Source: JAAZIN01 sp964441025
GTDB taxonomy: Bacteria > Bacillota > Dethiobacteria > DTU022
DNA length: 64,000 bases
Reading direction: 5' to 3'
NCBI GenBank assembly: GCA_964441025.1
Contig: CAYTXG010000007.1
Span: 1-64,000 of the forward strand
This document shows positions 1-7,682 of the stretch, piece after piece (position 1 is the first letter of the stretch; each line of letters opens with the position of its first letter). Below the pieces are notes generated by a model, which had not been told where the DNA came from, did no database searches, and saw nothing but the letters and a program-made list of their open reading frames with translations. Made by a program: the position numbers and the translations under genes.

Positions 1-55
1 GAGCACCTGCCTTACAAGCAGGGGGTCGCAGGTTCAAATCCTGCTTCGCCCACCA
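1..55 (+). tRNA. tRNA-Val (anticodon TAC), 5' end outside window
   Basis: The first 55 bases are the 3' three quarters of a tRNA: the distal D-stem strand, an anticodon arm with 5-bp stem (6-10 with 18-22) and loop CTTACAA, a 5-base variable region, a T-arm with loop TTCAAAT, the 3' acceptor strand and an encoded CCA. Anticodon TAC at 13-15 reads valine GTA/GTG codons. The 5' acceptor strand and most of the D-arm lie left of the window. Confidence 0.95.
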
Positions 56-68
56 GGAATCCTTGCAG

Positions 69-101
69 CACAAGGCTTTTTTAAAAACCTTGTGTTTTTT
101 T
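69..101 (+). terminator. Rho-independent terminator after tRNA-Val
   Basis: CACAAGG (69-75) pairs with CCTTGTG (88-94), and the T-run/A-run between them can extend the helix inward. A run of seven T follows at 95-101. It lies 14 bases after the tRNA CCA end, so it should end the tRNA transcript. Confidence 0.85.
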
Positions 102-219
102 ATCCAAATAAGAATAACCGGTATCCTGCACGTATCCGGCGCAGGAACATTCAACATCATATCCTTCAACGGTCTTGAGGACGGGTCTTTGTATCATGCT
201 CAGTGCGGGGTGCGGGCGG

Positions 220-249
220 TTGACACCCTTAAAAGAAGATTGCTATAAT
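220..249 (+). promoter_or_regulatory. Sigma-70-type promoter for the 92-aa Cys-rich gene
   Basis: TTGACA (220-225) and TATAAT (244-249) are both consensus hexamers, separated by 18 bases. The gene start at 292 and its GGAGGAGAGG ribosome site follow 30-43 bases downstream. Confidence 0.75.
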
Positions 250-291
250 TGCCACAGGCAACCATATTTCCAGCCTGGAGGAGGAGAGGTA

Positions 292-570
292 ATGACCGAG
301 AGATATGAACCCGGTACTTTTTGCACCGACATTAATTGCTCAAAGCACAAGGAGCTCGAGTCGCTGGAAGGGGATGCGTACCTGGAGCAGAAAAAAAAAC
401 ACTGCGAGGATTGCAGCGCCTGGAAATTTTTCCTCTGGCTTGGAGAGAAGAATTTTAGAGTAATCAAAATCTTTGACGAGATACCGGCCAAAGAGCTGGC
501 TGCCCGTCTAAAAGGGCTTGATCCGGTGAGGGTGGAACACCTCAGCATCGAAGAAATACTTTGCCTGTAG
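292..570 (+). CDS. Small Cys/His-containing hypothetical protein (92 aa)
   Basis: I do not recognise the family. The ATG at 292 is chosen because GGAGGAGAGG sits just upstream; an open frame extends to 175 but would put the start before the promoter. The N-terminal half carries CTDINCSKH and, about 25 residues later, HCEDCSAW, a spacing typical of a zinc- or Fe-binding site. The C-terminal half (about residues 45-92) is predicted helical, with no membrane segment or signal peptide, so it is likely cytoplasmic. The strong promoter in front suggests its own transcription unit. Function is unknown; a small metal-binding protein is the most that can be inferred. Confidence 0.7.
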   Translation: MTERYEPGTFCTDINCSKHKELESLEGDAYLEQKKKHCEDCSAWKFFLWLGEKNFRVIKIFDEIPAKELAARLKGLDPVRVEHLSIEEILCL

Positions 571-658
571 AACCGCTTCTGCTTAGTTCCGGATGATGTC
601 ATAAAATTGAAATTTCAATTCTATTGTTGGGCTAACAAGCTGCAAGGGGGCTAAACCG

Positions 659-925
659 GTGGAACAAAAGTACTGCCAAAGCTGTGCCATGCCTTTGGGC
701 GATAGGGAGGAAATATACGGAACAAATTCTGATGGGTCCGGGAACGAAGACTACTGCAAGCACTGCTAAGTTGATGGGAAATTTACAGCGGTAATTTCCA
801 TGGATGAAATGATTGAGTTCTGCGTCCCGCACATGGTTTCTGCAAATGCCGGCATGGATGAAGGAAAAGCGCGGAAGATGATGCAGGATTTCTTTCCCAC
901 GCTTAAACGCTGGGAAAGCAGCTGA
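659..925 (+). pseudogene. Zinc-ribbon protein (PF12674-like) interrupted by one TAA codon
   Basis: From GTG at 659 (AAGGGGG upstream) the frame reads a small zinc-ribbon protein: EQKYCQSCAMPL, YGTNSDGS, EDYCKHC, then TAA at 767-769, then in the same frame VDGKFTA, ISMDEMIEFCVPHM, and a C-terminus ending FFPTLKRWESS to TGA at 925. Joined, it is an 88-codon protein matching the usual length and order of the putative zinc-ribbon family, in which the residue after the last ribbon Cys is normally aromatic (Tyr); a single base change from TAC or TAT explains the stop. No frameshift is needed. Either a very recent nonsense mutation or a sequencing/assembly error. TAA excludes selenocysteine and pyrrolysine. 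Confidence 0.8.
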
Positions 926-1073
926 TTGTCGCCGGCCCCGGTTAAAGAATCCCTCATCAGAACAGACTGAAACAAACGGGTTTTACCCGATTGGCGGTTG
1001 GTGACCCAGGCACCGGGTTCATTAACCGCTGTTTGTATGGCGGAAGGAAAAGGGCAAAGAAAAGGGCGACTAA

Positions 1074-1102
1074 TTGAAAGTTTTCGTCCCCTGGGATATA
1101 AT
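1074..1102 (+). promoter_or_regulatory. Sigma-70-type promoter for the MATE gene
   Basis: TTGAAA (1074-1079), 17-base spacer, TATAAT (1097-1102). The start codon at 1120 follows closely, so the leader would be short, with GGAAGGA as ribosome site. Confidence 0.7.
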
Positions 1103-1119
1103 TTGCCCGGAAGGATATA

Positions 1120-2502
1120 ATGCCCATGGAAAAACTGGTCACCCTCGACCGGGGGAAAATATATCAGGATCTGTGGCGCCTCTCCTGGCCGGTAATGATC
1201 TTCATGGTGTTTCAAACTACCCTGGAGCTGGTTGATCTGTACTGGGTGGGCTACCTGGGCACAGATGCCGTGGCGGCTCTTTCCCTTTCCAACAGCCTTT
1301 TCTGGATGCTTTTCACCTTTTCAGATTTGATCTCCATCTCAACGCTGGCCCTGGTGGCCCGCTATCGCGGCGCCGGGGACACAGGCAATGTTGCAGTTGT
1401 CGCCCGGCACAGCTTCTGGCTGGCCGCCTTCATCTCCATAGCGGTGACCGGGCTTATTCTCGGTTTGAGCGACACCTTTATTTCGCTGTACGGCGTTGAA
1501 CGCCAGGTGCATGAAATGGCCGTGCTCTATTTAAAAATTATCGGGGTGAGCATGCTTTTTGCCTATTCAGGCATGGCCATGGGCGCAGTCCTGCAGGGAG
1601 TGGGCGATACCCGCACTCCCATGATCATCCTGGTAGCGACGAACATCATCAATATTGTGCTCGATCCTATCCTCATCTTCGGTTTGCTGGGGGCGCCTGA
1701 AATGGGCATCCTGGGCGCCGCCCTGGCCACCCTGCTGGCGCGTGCCGCGGGCTTTGCCTGCATGTTCTATATTTTGCTCAGCGGTAAGATATCTCCCAGC
1801 AGGCTCAGAGTGCCCGGGCTTCTCAAATTAAAATTCCAGGCCGCCTATTTCAAGAGATTGATCGGGATCGGTCTGCCCGCCTTCATGCAGACGCTGACCC
1901 GGCCCCTGACGGGGCTGGTTCTGATGTGGCTTGTCGCCCTTTTCGGCACCGAAGCCATCGCCGCCTTCGGCATCGGTATGCGGGTGCTGGGGTTATCCTT
2001 CATCCTGCTTTCGGGTTTGACAGTGGGCACATCAACCATGATCGGCCAGAGCCTCGGCGCGGCGCGCCGCTCTCTTACTTCGGAGATCATCCGCAAAGCG
2101 ATGCTGCTCAGCCTGGCAGTACAGGTGGGAATGACCGCTCTCTGCTTCTTTGCCGCCCCGCCCATTGTGGGCTTATTTACCGGCGATCCCGTTGCCCTTG
2201 AGCTGGGGGTCAGCTATCTGAGGATTATTTCAGCCTGTATGATTTTAATGGGCCCTTTTCACATAATCGATGCGGTTTTCAAAGGTTCGGGCTATACTGT
2301 GCCTTCCATGGTCAGCGCGCTGGTGGCCAACTGGGTGATCAAGCTGCCTGTCGCCTATGTCCTGGCTCTGCCGCTCAACCTGGGCATAGACGGCATCTGG
2401 TGGTCGGTGAGCATATCCGTACTGGTGGAGTTTTTGATCCTGCTGCCCTGGTATCACCGCGGCGGCTGGTCCCAACGTGAGATCCGCATCAGCGCCCTGT
2501 GA
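1120..2502 (+). CDS. MATE family multidrug/organic cation exporter
   Basis: A 460-residue integral membrane protein with about 12 hydrophobic segments arranged as two homologous halves, the usual size and layout of MATE (NorM/DinF) transporters, which expel drugs or metabolites using a sodium or proton gradient. N-terminal half: DLWRLSWPVM and the ELVDLYWVGYLG segment; a GVGDTRTP loop follows TM4 as in this family (about residue 163); the second half repeats the pattern with FKGSGYTVPSM. ATG 1120 has GGAAGGA eight bases upstream; ATG 1126 is an alternative. It has its own promoter. Substrate cannot be predicted. The stop codon is followed in the same frame by a DUF885 remnant. Confidence 0.9.
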   Translation: MPMEKLVTLDRGKIYQDLWRLSWPVMIFMVFQTTLELVDLYWVGYLGTDAVAALSLSNSLFWMLFTFSDLISISTLALVARYRGAGDTGNVAVVARHSFWLAAFISIAVTGLILGLSDTFISLYGVERQVHEMAVLYLKIIGVSMLFAYSGMAMGAVLQGVGDTRTPMIILVATNIINIVLDPILIFGLLGAPEMGILGAALATLLARAAGFACMFYILLSGKISPSRLRVPGLLKLKFQAAYFKRLIGIGLPAFMQTLTRPLTGLVLMWLVALFGTEAIAAFGIGMRVLGLSFILLSGLTVGTSTMIGQSLGAARRSLTSEIIRKAMLLSLAVQVGMTALCFFAAPPIVGLFTGDPVALELGVSYLRIISACMILMGPFHIIDAVFKGSGYTVPSMVSALVANWVIKLPVAYVLALPLNLGIDGIWWSVSISVLVEFLILLPWYHRGGWSQREIRISAL

Positions 2503-2796
2503 CAACAGGGAGGGACGGTTCTTGCCCTGATCATCAAGGATTTTGCCCCGCCGGAGCAGAGACTGCAGAGCCTTGCCGGACGGGTAAAAGAGGTCTTCCG
2601 GGTGCTGGCCGATGGCAAGAGCAACCTGCAGCCGACCCAGCCCCAGTCTTACCTTATGGGCAAGATGGAGATCCTGAAGATCATCGACGAGTACAAGAAA
2701 CGGCTCCCCGGCGCCTCGCTGCGCCGGATGCACGACGATATCCTCGCCTGCGGCTCCCTGCCGCCAAAGCTCTTATGCGTGCAGCTGTTTGAATAA
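2503..2796 (+). pseudogene. Remnant of a DUF885 family protein, C-terminal end only
   Basis: Directly after the MATE stop the same frame stays open for 97 codons to TAA at 2796. The last 55 residues contain SYLMGKMEILKIIDEYK, then RRMHDDILACGSLPPKLL, which resembles the C-terminus of DUF885 proteins (a shared-length Lys/Glu helix, then [FM]HD, then a gap, then a G-[SA]-[LM]-P-x-x-L-L ending). No start codon with a ribosome site and no HEXXH-like active site are present, so this is a decayed 3' end. The next gene overlaps nothing but uses the AAAGGAG after it. DUF885 assignment is from memory of the family ending and is moderate. Confidence 0.55.
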
Positions 2797-2806
2797 AGGA
2801 GAAAAT

Positions 2807-3295
2807 ATGGAACGGCACCAAAAAGTATACGCAGCTTTGGAAAACATGGGTATTTCGTACGAGATAGTGGAGCACCCGCCTGCTCTGACTACAGAAGAGG
2901 CGGATAGCTATATCGTGGGTAAGGAAGGAGTTCGTACAAAAACTCTGTTTTTATGCAACCGCAAACGGACCGCCTTTTTCCTGGTGATCATGGATGACCG
3001 GAAGCAACTGGATATGAAAAAATTGGGGGGGATATTGAAGGAGAAAAGCATCAGTTTCTGCTCGCCGGACAGGCTGATGGAGAAGATGTCGCTGCCTGCC
3101 GGAGTGGTATCGCTATTTGGCTTGCTGAACAACGAGGAAGGTGATATCAAGGTCTATCTGGACAGGGAGATGCTCTCTGAAAGAATCATGACCTTTCACC
3201 CTAATGACAACTCAAAGACCGCCTTTATTTCAACAGAAGATATGTACAAATTTCTTGAAAAGCTGGGTAATGAGTACCACATTGTTGAGCTGTAA
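2807..3295 (+). CDS. YbaK/ProX-type prolyl-tRNA deacylase (free-standing editing domain)
   Basis: A 162-residue single-domain protein of the YbaK/ProXp family, which hydrolyses mischarged Ala- or Cys-tRNA(Pro) in trans. Hallmarks: YEIVEHPPALTTEEA at the N-terminus, KTLFLCNRKRTAFFLVIMDDRKQLDMKKL with the conserved Lys of the active site, a SFCSPDRLMEKM segment, VSLFGLLNN and FHPNDNSKTAFIS near the end. Length fits the ProX/PrdX subgroup rather than the longer YbaK. ATG 2807 has AAAGGAG upstream; a TTG at 2789 is less likely. A paralogue lies at 56119-56607. ProX versus PrdX specificity cannot be decided by eye. Confidence 0.88.
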   Translation: MERHQKVYAALENMGISYEIVEHPPALTTEEADSYIVGKEGVRTKTLFLCNRKRTAFFLVIMDDRKQLDMKKLGGILKEKSISFCSPDRLMEKMSLPAGVVSLFGLLNNEEGDIKVYLDREMLSERIMTFHPNDNSKTAFISTEDMYKFLEKLGNEYHIVEL

Positions 3296-3436
3296 ACTGC
3301 AATCACGCGCGGGGGTCTTGGAATGCCAGTTTTTCACTTCCAGGATGGCGCACACCGGGTTTTTTTCCAGGATACTTTGAGAAGAGGATAATGGCAATAT
3401 TGTTGGGGAAAGCGATATAAGCGAGGGGGTAGTCAA

Positions 3437-3946
3437 ATGAGAAACAGTTACAAAATAGTGGTATTGTTGCTGGTGCTGGCTATGGTCGCGGCTTCAGGTT
3501 GCGCCCGGCCGGAAACGGGAGAGGATGCACTGGAACCCGGCGAAGGGAATGGAGATGAAGTGATCGGCGCTGACAACGGGGGTGATGGAGAAGAGACCGG
3601 TAATACCAATGGGAAAGAAGATGCCGGTAAAGACAGCGGGAACAACGGCGGTGGGGAGGCCGCCAATGACAACGGCGACAGTGTAGCCGATGATCCCGAA
3701 GGCGAGTTTATGCAGGATTCAGGCACCTACCTGGGGCAGGTTGACCCTCACTCCATAGAGATCCACATCAGCGGTGTTCCCCTGGCGATGGATCCCAAGG
3801 TTTTTCAGTTAAGTGGCAAGGTCATGAAAGAATTTGAAAGCTACAACCTTGAAACTGGAGACCAGGTTAAATTTAGCTATATCGTGGGTGATCACGATGG
3901 GGTGACTACCATGACAATCATAGAGATAGTGAAAATCAAGAACTAG
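3437..3946 (+). CDS. Lipoprotein with acidic low-complexity linker
   Basis: 169 residues, not a recognised family. The N-terminus is a lipoprotein signal (Lys-containing start, hydrophobic VVLLLVLAMVAA core, lipobox ASGC with lipidated Cys at 22). Residues about 25-90 are a Gly/Asn/Asp/Glu-rich spacer, which should hold the globular part away from the membrane. The C-terminal 75 residues (QDSGTYLGQVDPHSIEIHISG onward) look like a small beta-rich domain with a buried hydrophobic core; it resembles short stand-alone domains seen on clostridial lipoproteins, with no catalytic motif visible. ATG 3437 follows GAGGGGGTAG. Likely anchored on the outer face of the cytoplasmic membrane. Confidence 0.75.
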   Translation: MRNSYKIVVLLLVLAMVAASGCARPETGEDALEPGEGNGDEVIGADNGGDGEETGNTNGKEDAGKDSGNNGGGEAANDNGDSVADDPEGEFMQDSGTYLGQVDPHSIEIHISGVPLAMDPKVFQLSGKVMKEFESYNLETGDQVKFSYIVGDHDGVTTMTIIEIVKIKN

Positions 3947-4070
3947 GTTGGCTGGTTCGCAGTATGACCCGATCTGCCTGATGTCGTCCAACAGATTCTG
4001 GAACAATCCAAGGGCGGCGGTGGCGCTGATTATTGACTACAACTGAATAAAACTGCGGAGGTATCGAGCT

Positions 4071-4532
4071 ATGCCTGTAAAGTGGTTTTCCAGGGATAAA
4101 TGCATAGAGCTGCTCGCCAAAGCAGTGTCCGGGAGGCTGGCTACCTGTGAAGAGAGCGGGCAGCCCTATATCACCCCGATCAACCTGGTGGTTCTGGAAA
4201 ATAAAATATATTTTCATACCGGGTTTCGGGGTAGAAAATTGGAAAATCTGAGAAACAACTCCAGGGTCTGCCTGGAGATCAGCGAGGCGGGAAAGATCTA
4301 TGCCACTCCCCATGCCAGGGATTTTACCATGAGGTTCTGGAGTGTACTGGTATTCGGCAGGGCTTCTGAGGTTGAGGACGAGAATTTGAAGCTGGCGGTG
4401 ATGAACCTGCTGCTGGAAAAATATGCTTCCGGTTACAGGTACGAACCGCTCTCTCTCGGGGATATGGGGGGCGTAAATGTCGTTGAAATAACCATGGACA
4501 AAATAAGCGGCAAGCAAAGCGTCGACCCGTGA
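4071..4532 (+). CDS. Pyridoxamine 5'-phosphate oxidase-like split-barrel flavin protein
   Basis: 153 residues of the PNPOx-like FMN-binding split barrel, in the NimA/general-stress subgroup. Visible features: RLATCEESGQPYITPINLVVLENKIYFHTG (the first strands with the phosphate-binding region), GRKLENLRNNSRVCLEI, then a WSVLVFGRASEVED strand and a C-terminal VVEITMDKISGK, all in the usual order. Such proteins bind FMN or a related cofactor and reduce small molecules or store flavin; specific substrate is not predictable. ATG 4071 lies after GCGGAGGTATCGAGCT, giving a good ribosome site. It stands alone between unrelated genes. Confidence 0.8.
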   Translation: MPVKWFSRDKCIELLAKAVSGRLATCEESGQPYITPINLVVLENKIYFHTGFRGRKLENLRNNSRVCLEISEAGKIYATPHARDFTMRFWSVLVFGRASEVEDENLKLAVMNLLLEKYASGYRYEPLSLGDMGGVNVVEITMDKISGKQSVDP

Positions 4533-4966
4533 GCATACAAAGGAACACCGGGGGACAGTTCTTTCGAGTTTATCGCCATGCAGCTTACGGGTTTTGTTCA
4601 GCGCCGGGCGTCTTTGCAATGTGCTATTTTTAACAACAAGGATAGTTGTCTCTTGGCTGCTCATTTTAACCGGGTTTGCCGGGTACAGATGTAACCGGCC
4701 CGGGTGGAAAGTCCTGCCAGATCCTTTCCTGTCTTCTTGATTGCCAATTTCTATATCAAGGCCCGGAGGTCCGGTGTAGATATTTAAATATTTAATCTAG
4801 CGATTTCAGGTATCTGGACGCCGGATTAAAATTCCTCAAAAGCGATTATCCAAGACCTGACCCGTAAATGCAGCGGTGTGGTTGAATCTGCGGTGATCTT
4901 CGGATATGATCTATGCATATTATATTAGCGAGTACTGTTCTTGCTTAAAATGAAAGAGTGATTGGG
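4533..4966 (+). other. Gene-free stretch of about 430 bases
   Basis: No open frame here has a ribosome site or family resemblance on either strand. The segment begins with a GGGGGACAGTTCTTT sequence, related to GGGACGGTTCTT at about 2513 just after the MATE gene, which could be ends of a dispersed element. The last 150 bases are AT-richer and probably hold the promoter for the kinase gene, but no clear -35/-10 pair is seen. Confidence 0.5.
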
Positions 4967-6646
4967 ATGAATGCAAAACCGTTGCCTGATAATATTTCTG
5001 TTCTGTTGCCGGGGAGCGAAGTTCTGCCTGTACCCGGCGGACGCAGCCTGCTGGAGATCAGCGCCGGGGTGCAGCCGCACTACAGGGCTCCCATTGTGGC
5101 TGCAGTGGAGCAGAACAATCTGTATGAACTGACCGCTGTACTGGAGCCCCCGGCCGTGGTGCGGTTCCTGGACCTGACCGACAAAGAGGGACGGCGCATC
5201 TATCAGCGCAGCCTCACTTTTTTGCTCATAGCCGCCATCTCCGATCTTTTCCCCGATGCAGCGGTCGCAATCGAGCATTCCCTGGGTAAGGGCCTTTATT
5301 GTGAAATCGACAAGAAACCCGGGCTAAGCGCTGCAGATGTAACTGCTCTGGAGCGGCGCATGCGGCAGCTTGTGGATGCGGAGCTGCCCTTGAAGAAGAG
5401 GAGGGTTTCGCCTTCCGGGGCGGCGGAGGTGTTCCGGCGCCAGGGTTTCGATGACAAGGTGTCGCTGCTCAAATACTGGCCCAAAGATTATCTCAGCCTT
5501 TACTCTATTGGGGATGTAGAAGATACCCTGTATGGTTACCATGTGCCGCACACGGGGCTGCTCACTGTATTCGAGTTGAGATATTACCGTCCGGGATTGA
5601 TTTTAAGGTTCCCCGGTGAAGAGGATCCCTCCAGGGTTGCACCCTTCAAGGAGCAGAAGAAGCTTTTTGAAATTTTCCGCGAATCGGAGCGTTGGGGGGC
5701 CATCCTGGGATTTGATACTGTGGGCGCTATGAACAGACTTATCGAGGAGGGGGAGGGCGAAGAAGTCATCCGTGTGGCCGAAGCGCTGCATGAAAAAAAG
5801 ATTGCCTGGATCGCCGACCTGATCAGCGCCCGTGGCTCTGAAATCCGGATTATCCTTATTGCCGGCCCCTCCTCCTCGGGTAAAACAACCTTTGCCCAGC
5901 GCCTGCGGGTCCAGCTGCGAGTCAATGGGCTGCAGCCCCTGCCCATATCCATAGACGACTATTTTGTCGACCGCGATCAAACACCCCTGGATGAATCCGA
6001 CAATCCCGATTTTGAGCACATCGAAGCCATAGATTTGCCCCTCTTCAACGAACACCTGCTGCAGCTCATCGATGGCAAAGAGGTGGAGCTCCCCATCTAC
6101 AATTTCATTACGGGGAAGCGGGAATACCGGGATCAAAAAATACGCCTGGAGAAAAATCAGCCGCTAATTATTGAAGGCATTCACGGACTGAACGAATCTC
6201 TGACCCGCGCAATCCCCCGGCGCAGCAAGTTCAAGATCTATATTTCCGCTCTGACGGCGTTGAATATCGATCGGCATACCCGCATTCATACCACTGACAC
6301 ACGGCTGTTGCGGCGCATCGTGCGGGATGCCCAATTCCGAAGTAAAAGCGCAATTGACACTATTCGCTGCTGGCCCTCGGTCAGGCGCGGCGAAGAGCGC
6401 AATATTTTCTGTCTTCAGGAGGAAGCCGATGTCATGTTCAACTCCGCTCTTGATTATGAGCTTGCAGTGATCAAGGAACAAGCGGAAGCATCGCTGTGCA
6501 AAATCGACAATTCGCAGCCTGAATATATTGATGCCAAAAGGCTGCTGACCTTCCTCTCTTTTTTCTTACCCCTGGAGCCTGCAGGGGTGCCCTCCAACTC
6601 CCTGCTGCGGGAATTTATCGGCCAATCCTGTTTCTTTGACGCATGA
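4967..6646 (+). CDS. TGS-domain/uridine kinase-like fusion protein (nucleoside kinase)
   Basis: About 559 residues. The N-terminus (1-60) is a TGS-like ubiquitin-fold domain; residues about 60-200 resemble the second additional domain of threonyl-tRNA synthetase (HSLGKGLYCEI, the editing-type fold); the C-terminal 270 residues are a P-loop kinase of the phosphoribulokinase/uridine kinase family with Walker A GPSSSGKT near residue 300, DDYF and HIEAIDLPLFNEHL. This architecture is standard for clostridial 'nucleoside kinase' proteins annotated as Udk-like, which presumably phosphorylate a nucleoside or related sugar; the true substrate is unsettled. ATG 4967 has GAAAGAG upstream; GTG at 4958 is an alternative. 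The ThrRS-like part is probably a relic of shared ancestry, not a tRNA editor. Confidence 0.88.
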   Translation: MNAKPLPDNISVLLPGSEVLPVPGGRSLLEISAGVQPHYRAPIVAAVEQNNLYELTAVLEPPAVVRFLDLTDKEGRRIYQRSLTFLLIAAISDLFPDAAVAIEHSLGKGLYCEIDKKPGLSAADVTALERRMRQLVDAELPLKKRRVSPSGAAEVFRRQGFDDKVSLLKYWPKDYLSLYSIGDVEDTLYGYHVPHTGLLTVFELRYYRPGLILRFPGEEDPSRVAPFKEQKKLFEIFRESERWGAILGFDTVGAMNRLIEEGEGEEVIRVAEALHEKKIAWIADLISARGSEIRIILIAGPSSSGKTTFAQRLRVQLRVNGLQPLPISIDDYFVDRDQTPLDESDNPDFEHIEAIDLPLFNEHLLQLIDGKEVELPIYNFITGKREYRDQKIRLEKNQPLIIEGIHGLNESLTRAIPRRSKFKIYISALTALNIDRHTRIHTTDTRLLRRIVRDAQFRSKSAIDTIRCWPSVRRGEERNIFCLQEEADVMFNSALDYELAVIKEQAEASLCKIDNSQPEYIDAKRLLTFLSFFLPLEPAGVPSNSLLREFIGQSCFFDA

Positions 6647-6828
6647 GACGGAAGGACAGGACAGCTGTACAAGGCCGCCCCGGTAATTCCTGAGAACAGA
6701 ACGATCCCCGGGCGAAACCGTTTTCCGCTCCTTATTGAATATATAGTTAGGTTCCCGGCTGCGGCGGAATTAATTCGGGCGGCGCTGGAACAGGTGCTTT
6801 TATTATCGGCCGGACAGCGGCGGGGCGA

Positions 6829-7593
6829 TTAAGCCCGGGGGCTGTTTTGCCCTGCAGATTCCAGGGGAGCGCCATGGTAAAGCAGAAAGCGGGGGGAGAG
6901 AAACTTAAAGAACTTTTTCCACTTTGAGCTCATGAATGCAGCGATTATACCGGCGGCAGTCCGGCGGTGCCGGGGTTGGACAATGAAGAAAAAATCTCTT
7001 ACTGAATAAGCGCTGTAGGTCAGGGCAAACTTGCCGGCATCTTGAAATGTGGGTTTGCTGAGCAGTTGATAGAATCTGCCAAAGTATTTTCCCCTCCGTT
7101 CATGAGAGCGGTGATTATAGAAAAAAAGACTACACCCCCGGCTGTAGTAGTCTTCGATTTCATCGCCATAGAGATATTTGATACTTCGCGGCGTGCCTTT
7201 TTTGACGCTGGGGACAAGCAAACCGTTATCGGGATCAAGAAAAACAAGGTCGCATGCTTTCAATATGGAGAGTGCATCCCTATGCCATTGTTTTCTATGA
7301 TTGCGCTCCAATATAGTGCTGTAGCAGGAAACACCGGGCAGCAGCTTTTGCAGCTGCAGCACATTTCGATTGCTGTGAACAATTTTTTTCAACTCATGTG
7401 CCAGCAAGGTGTCACACTGACACAAGGGAGACTGCGGACTATCCAGGTAACCTGTATGCCTGCCGTCATTTGTTTTTTCATCCGGGATGTCGACGAGATA
7501 CCAGTTGACACCCACCTTCAAATGTTCGGCAAAGGCTTTCAACAGCGCCAGTTTACCAAAGTCGCCAACATCGCCTGCGTACTTATTTTGCAT
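6829..7593 (-). CDS. Conserved protein of the QNKYxGDxGDFGK family, function unknown
   Basis: 254 residues. It opens MQNKYAGDVGDFGKLALL, continues with VNWYLV, GRHTGYLDS, and a central LVFLDPDNGLLVPSV motif and SLFFYNHRSHERR, the landmarks of a widely scattered conserved family with no experimentally known role as far as I recall. The LDPDNG signature recalls the motif IV region of some Rossmann methyltransferases, but no SAM-binding GxGxG is seen, so this is only a resemblance. No signal peptide or membrane segment. ATG 7593 is preferred because GAAAGGA lies eight bases upstream; GTG 7608 and ATG 7599 are alternatives. It is convergent with the kinase gene and may be co-transcribed with the Rieske oxidoreductase upstream. 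Confidence 0.75.
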   Translation of the reverse strand: MQNKYAGDVGDFGKLALLKAFAEHLKVGVNWYLVDIPDEKTNDGRHTGYLDSPQSPLCQCDTLLAHELKKIVHSNRNVLQLQKLLPGVSCYSTILERNHRKQWHRDALSILKACDLVFLDPDNGLLVPSVKKGTPRSIKYLYGDEIEDYYSRGCSLFFYNHRSHERRGKYFGRFYQLLSKPTFQDAGKFALTYSAYSVRDFFFIVQPRHRRTAAGIIAAFMSSKWKKFFKFLSPRFLLYHGAPLESAGQNSPRA

Positions 7594-7682
7594 GGGCATC
7601 CTTTCCACAACGGTCCGTTAACCCGGACCCCGGCCTGAAGGATACCAAACCTATGCTGTTGAAGAGGTTTAAAAGGCCCCGG

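Noticed and set aside
767..769. TAA in the zinc-ribbon gene read as selenocysteine or pyrrolysine
   Set aside because: Those use UGA and UAG. TAA is a plain stop.
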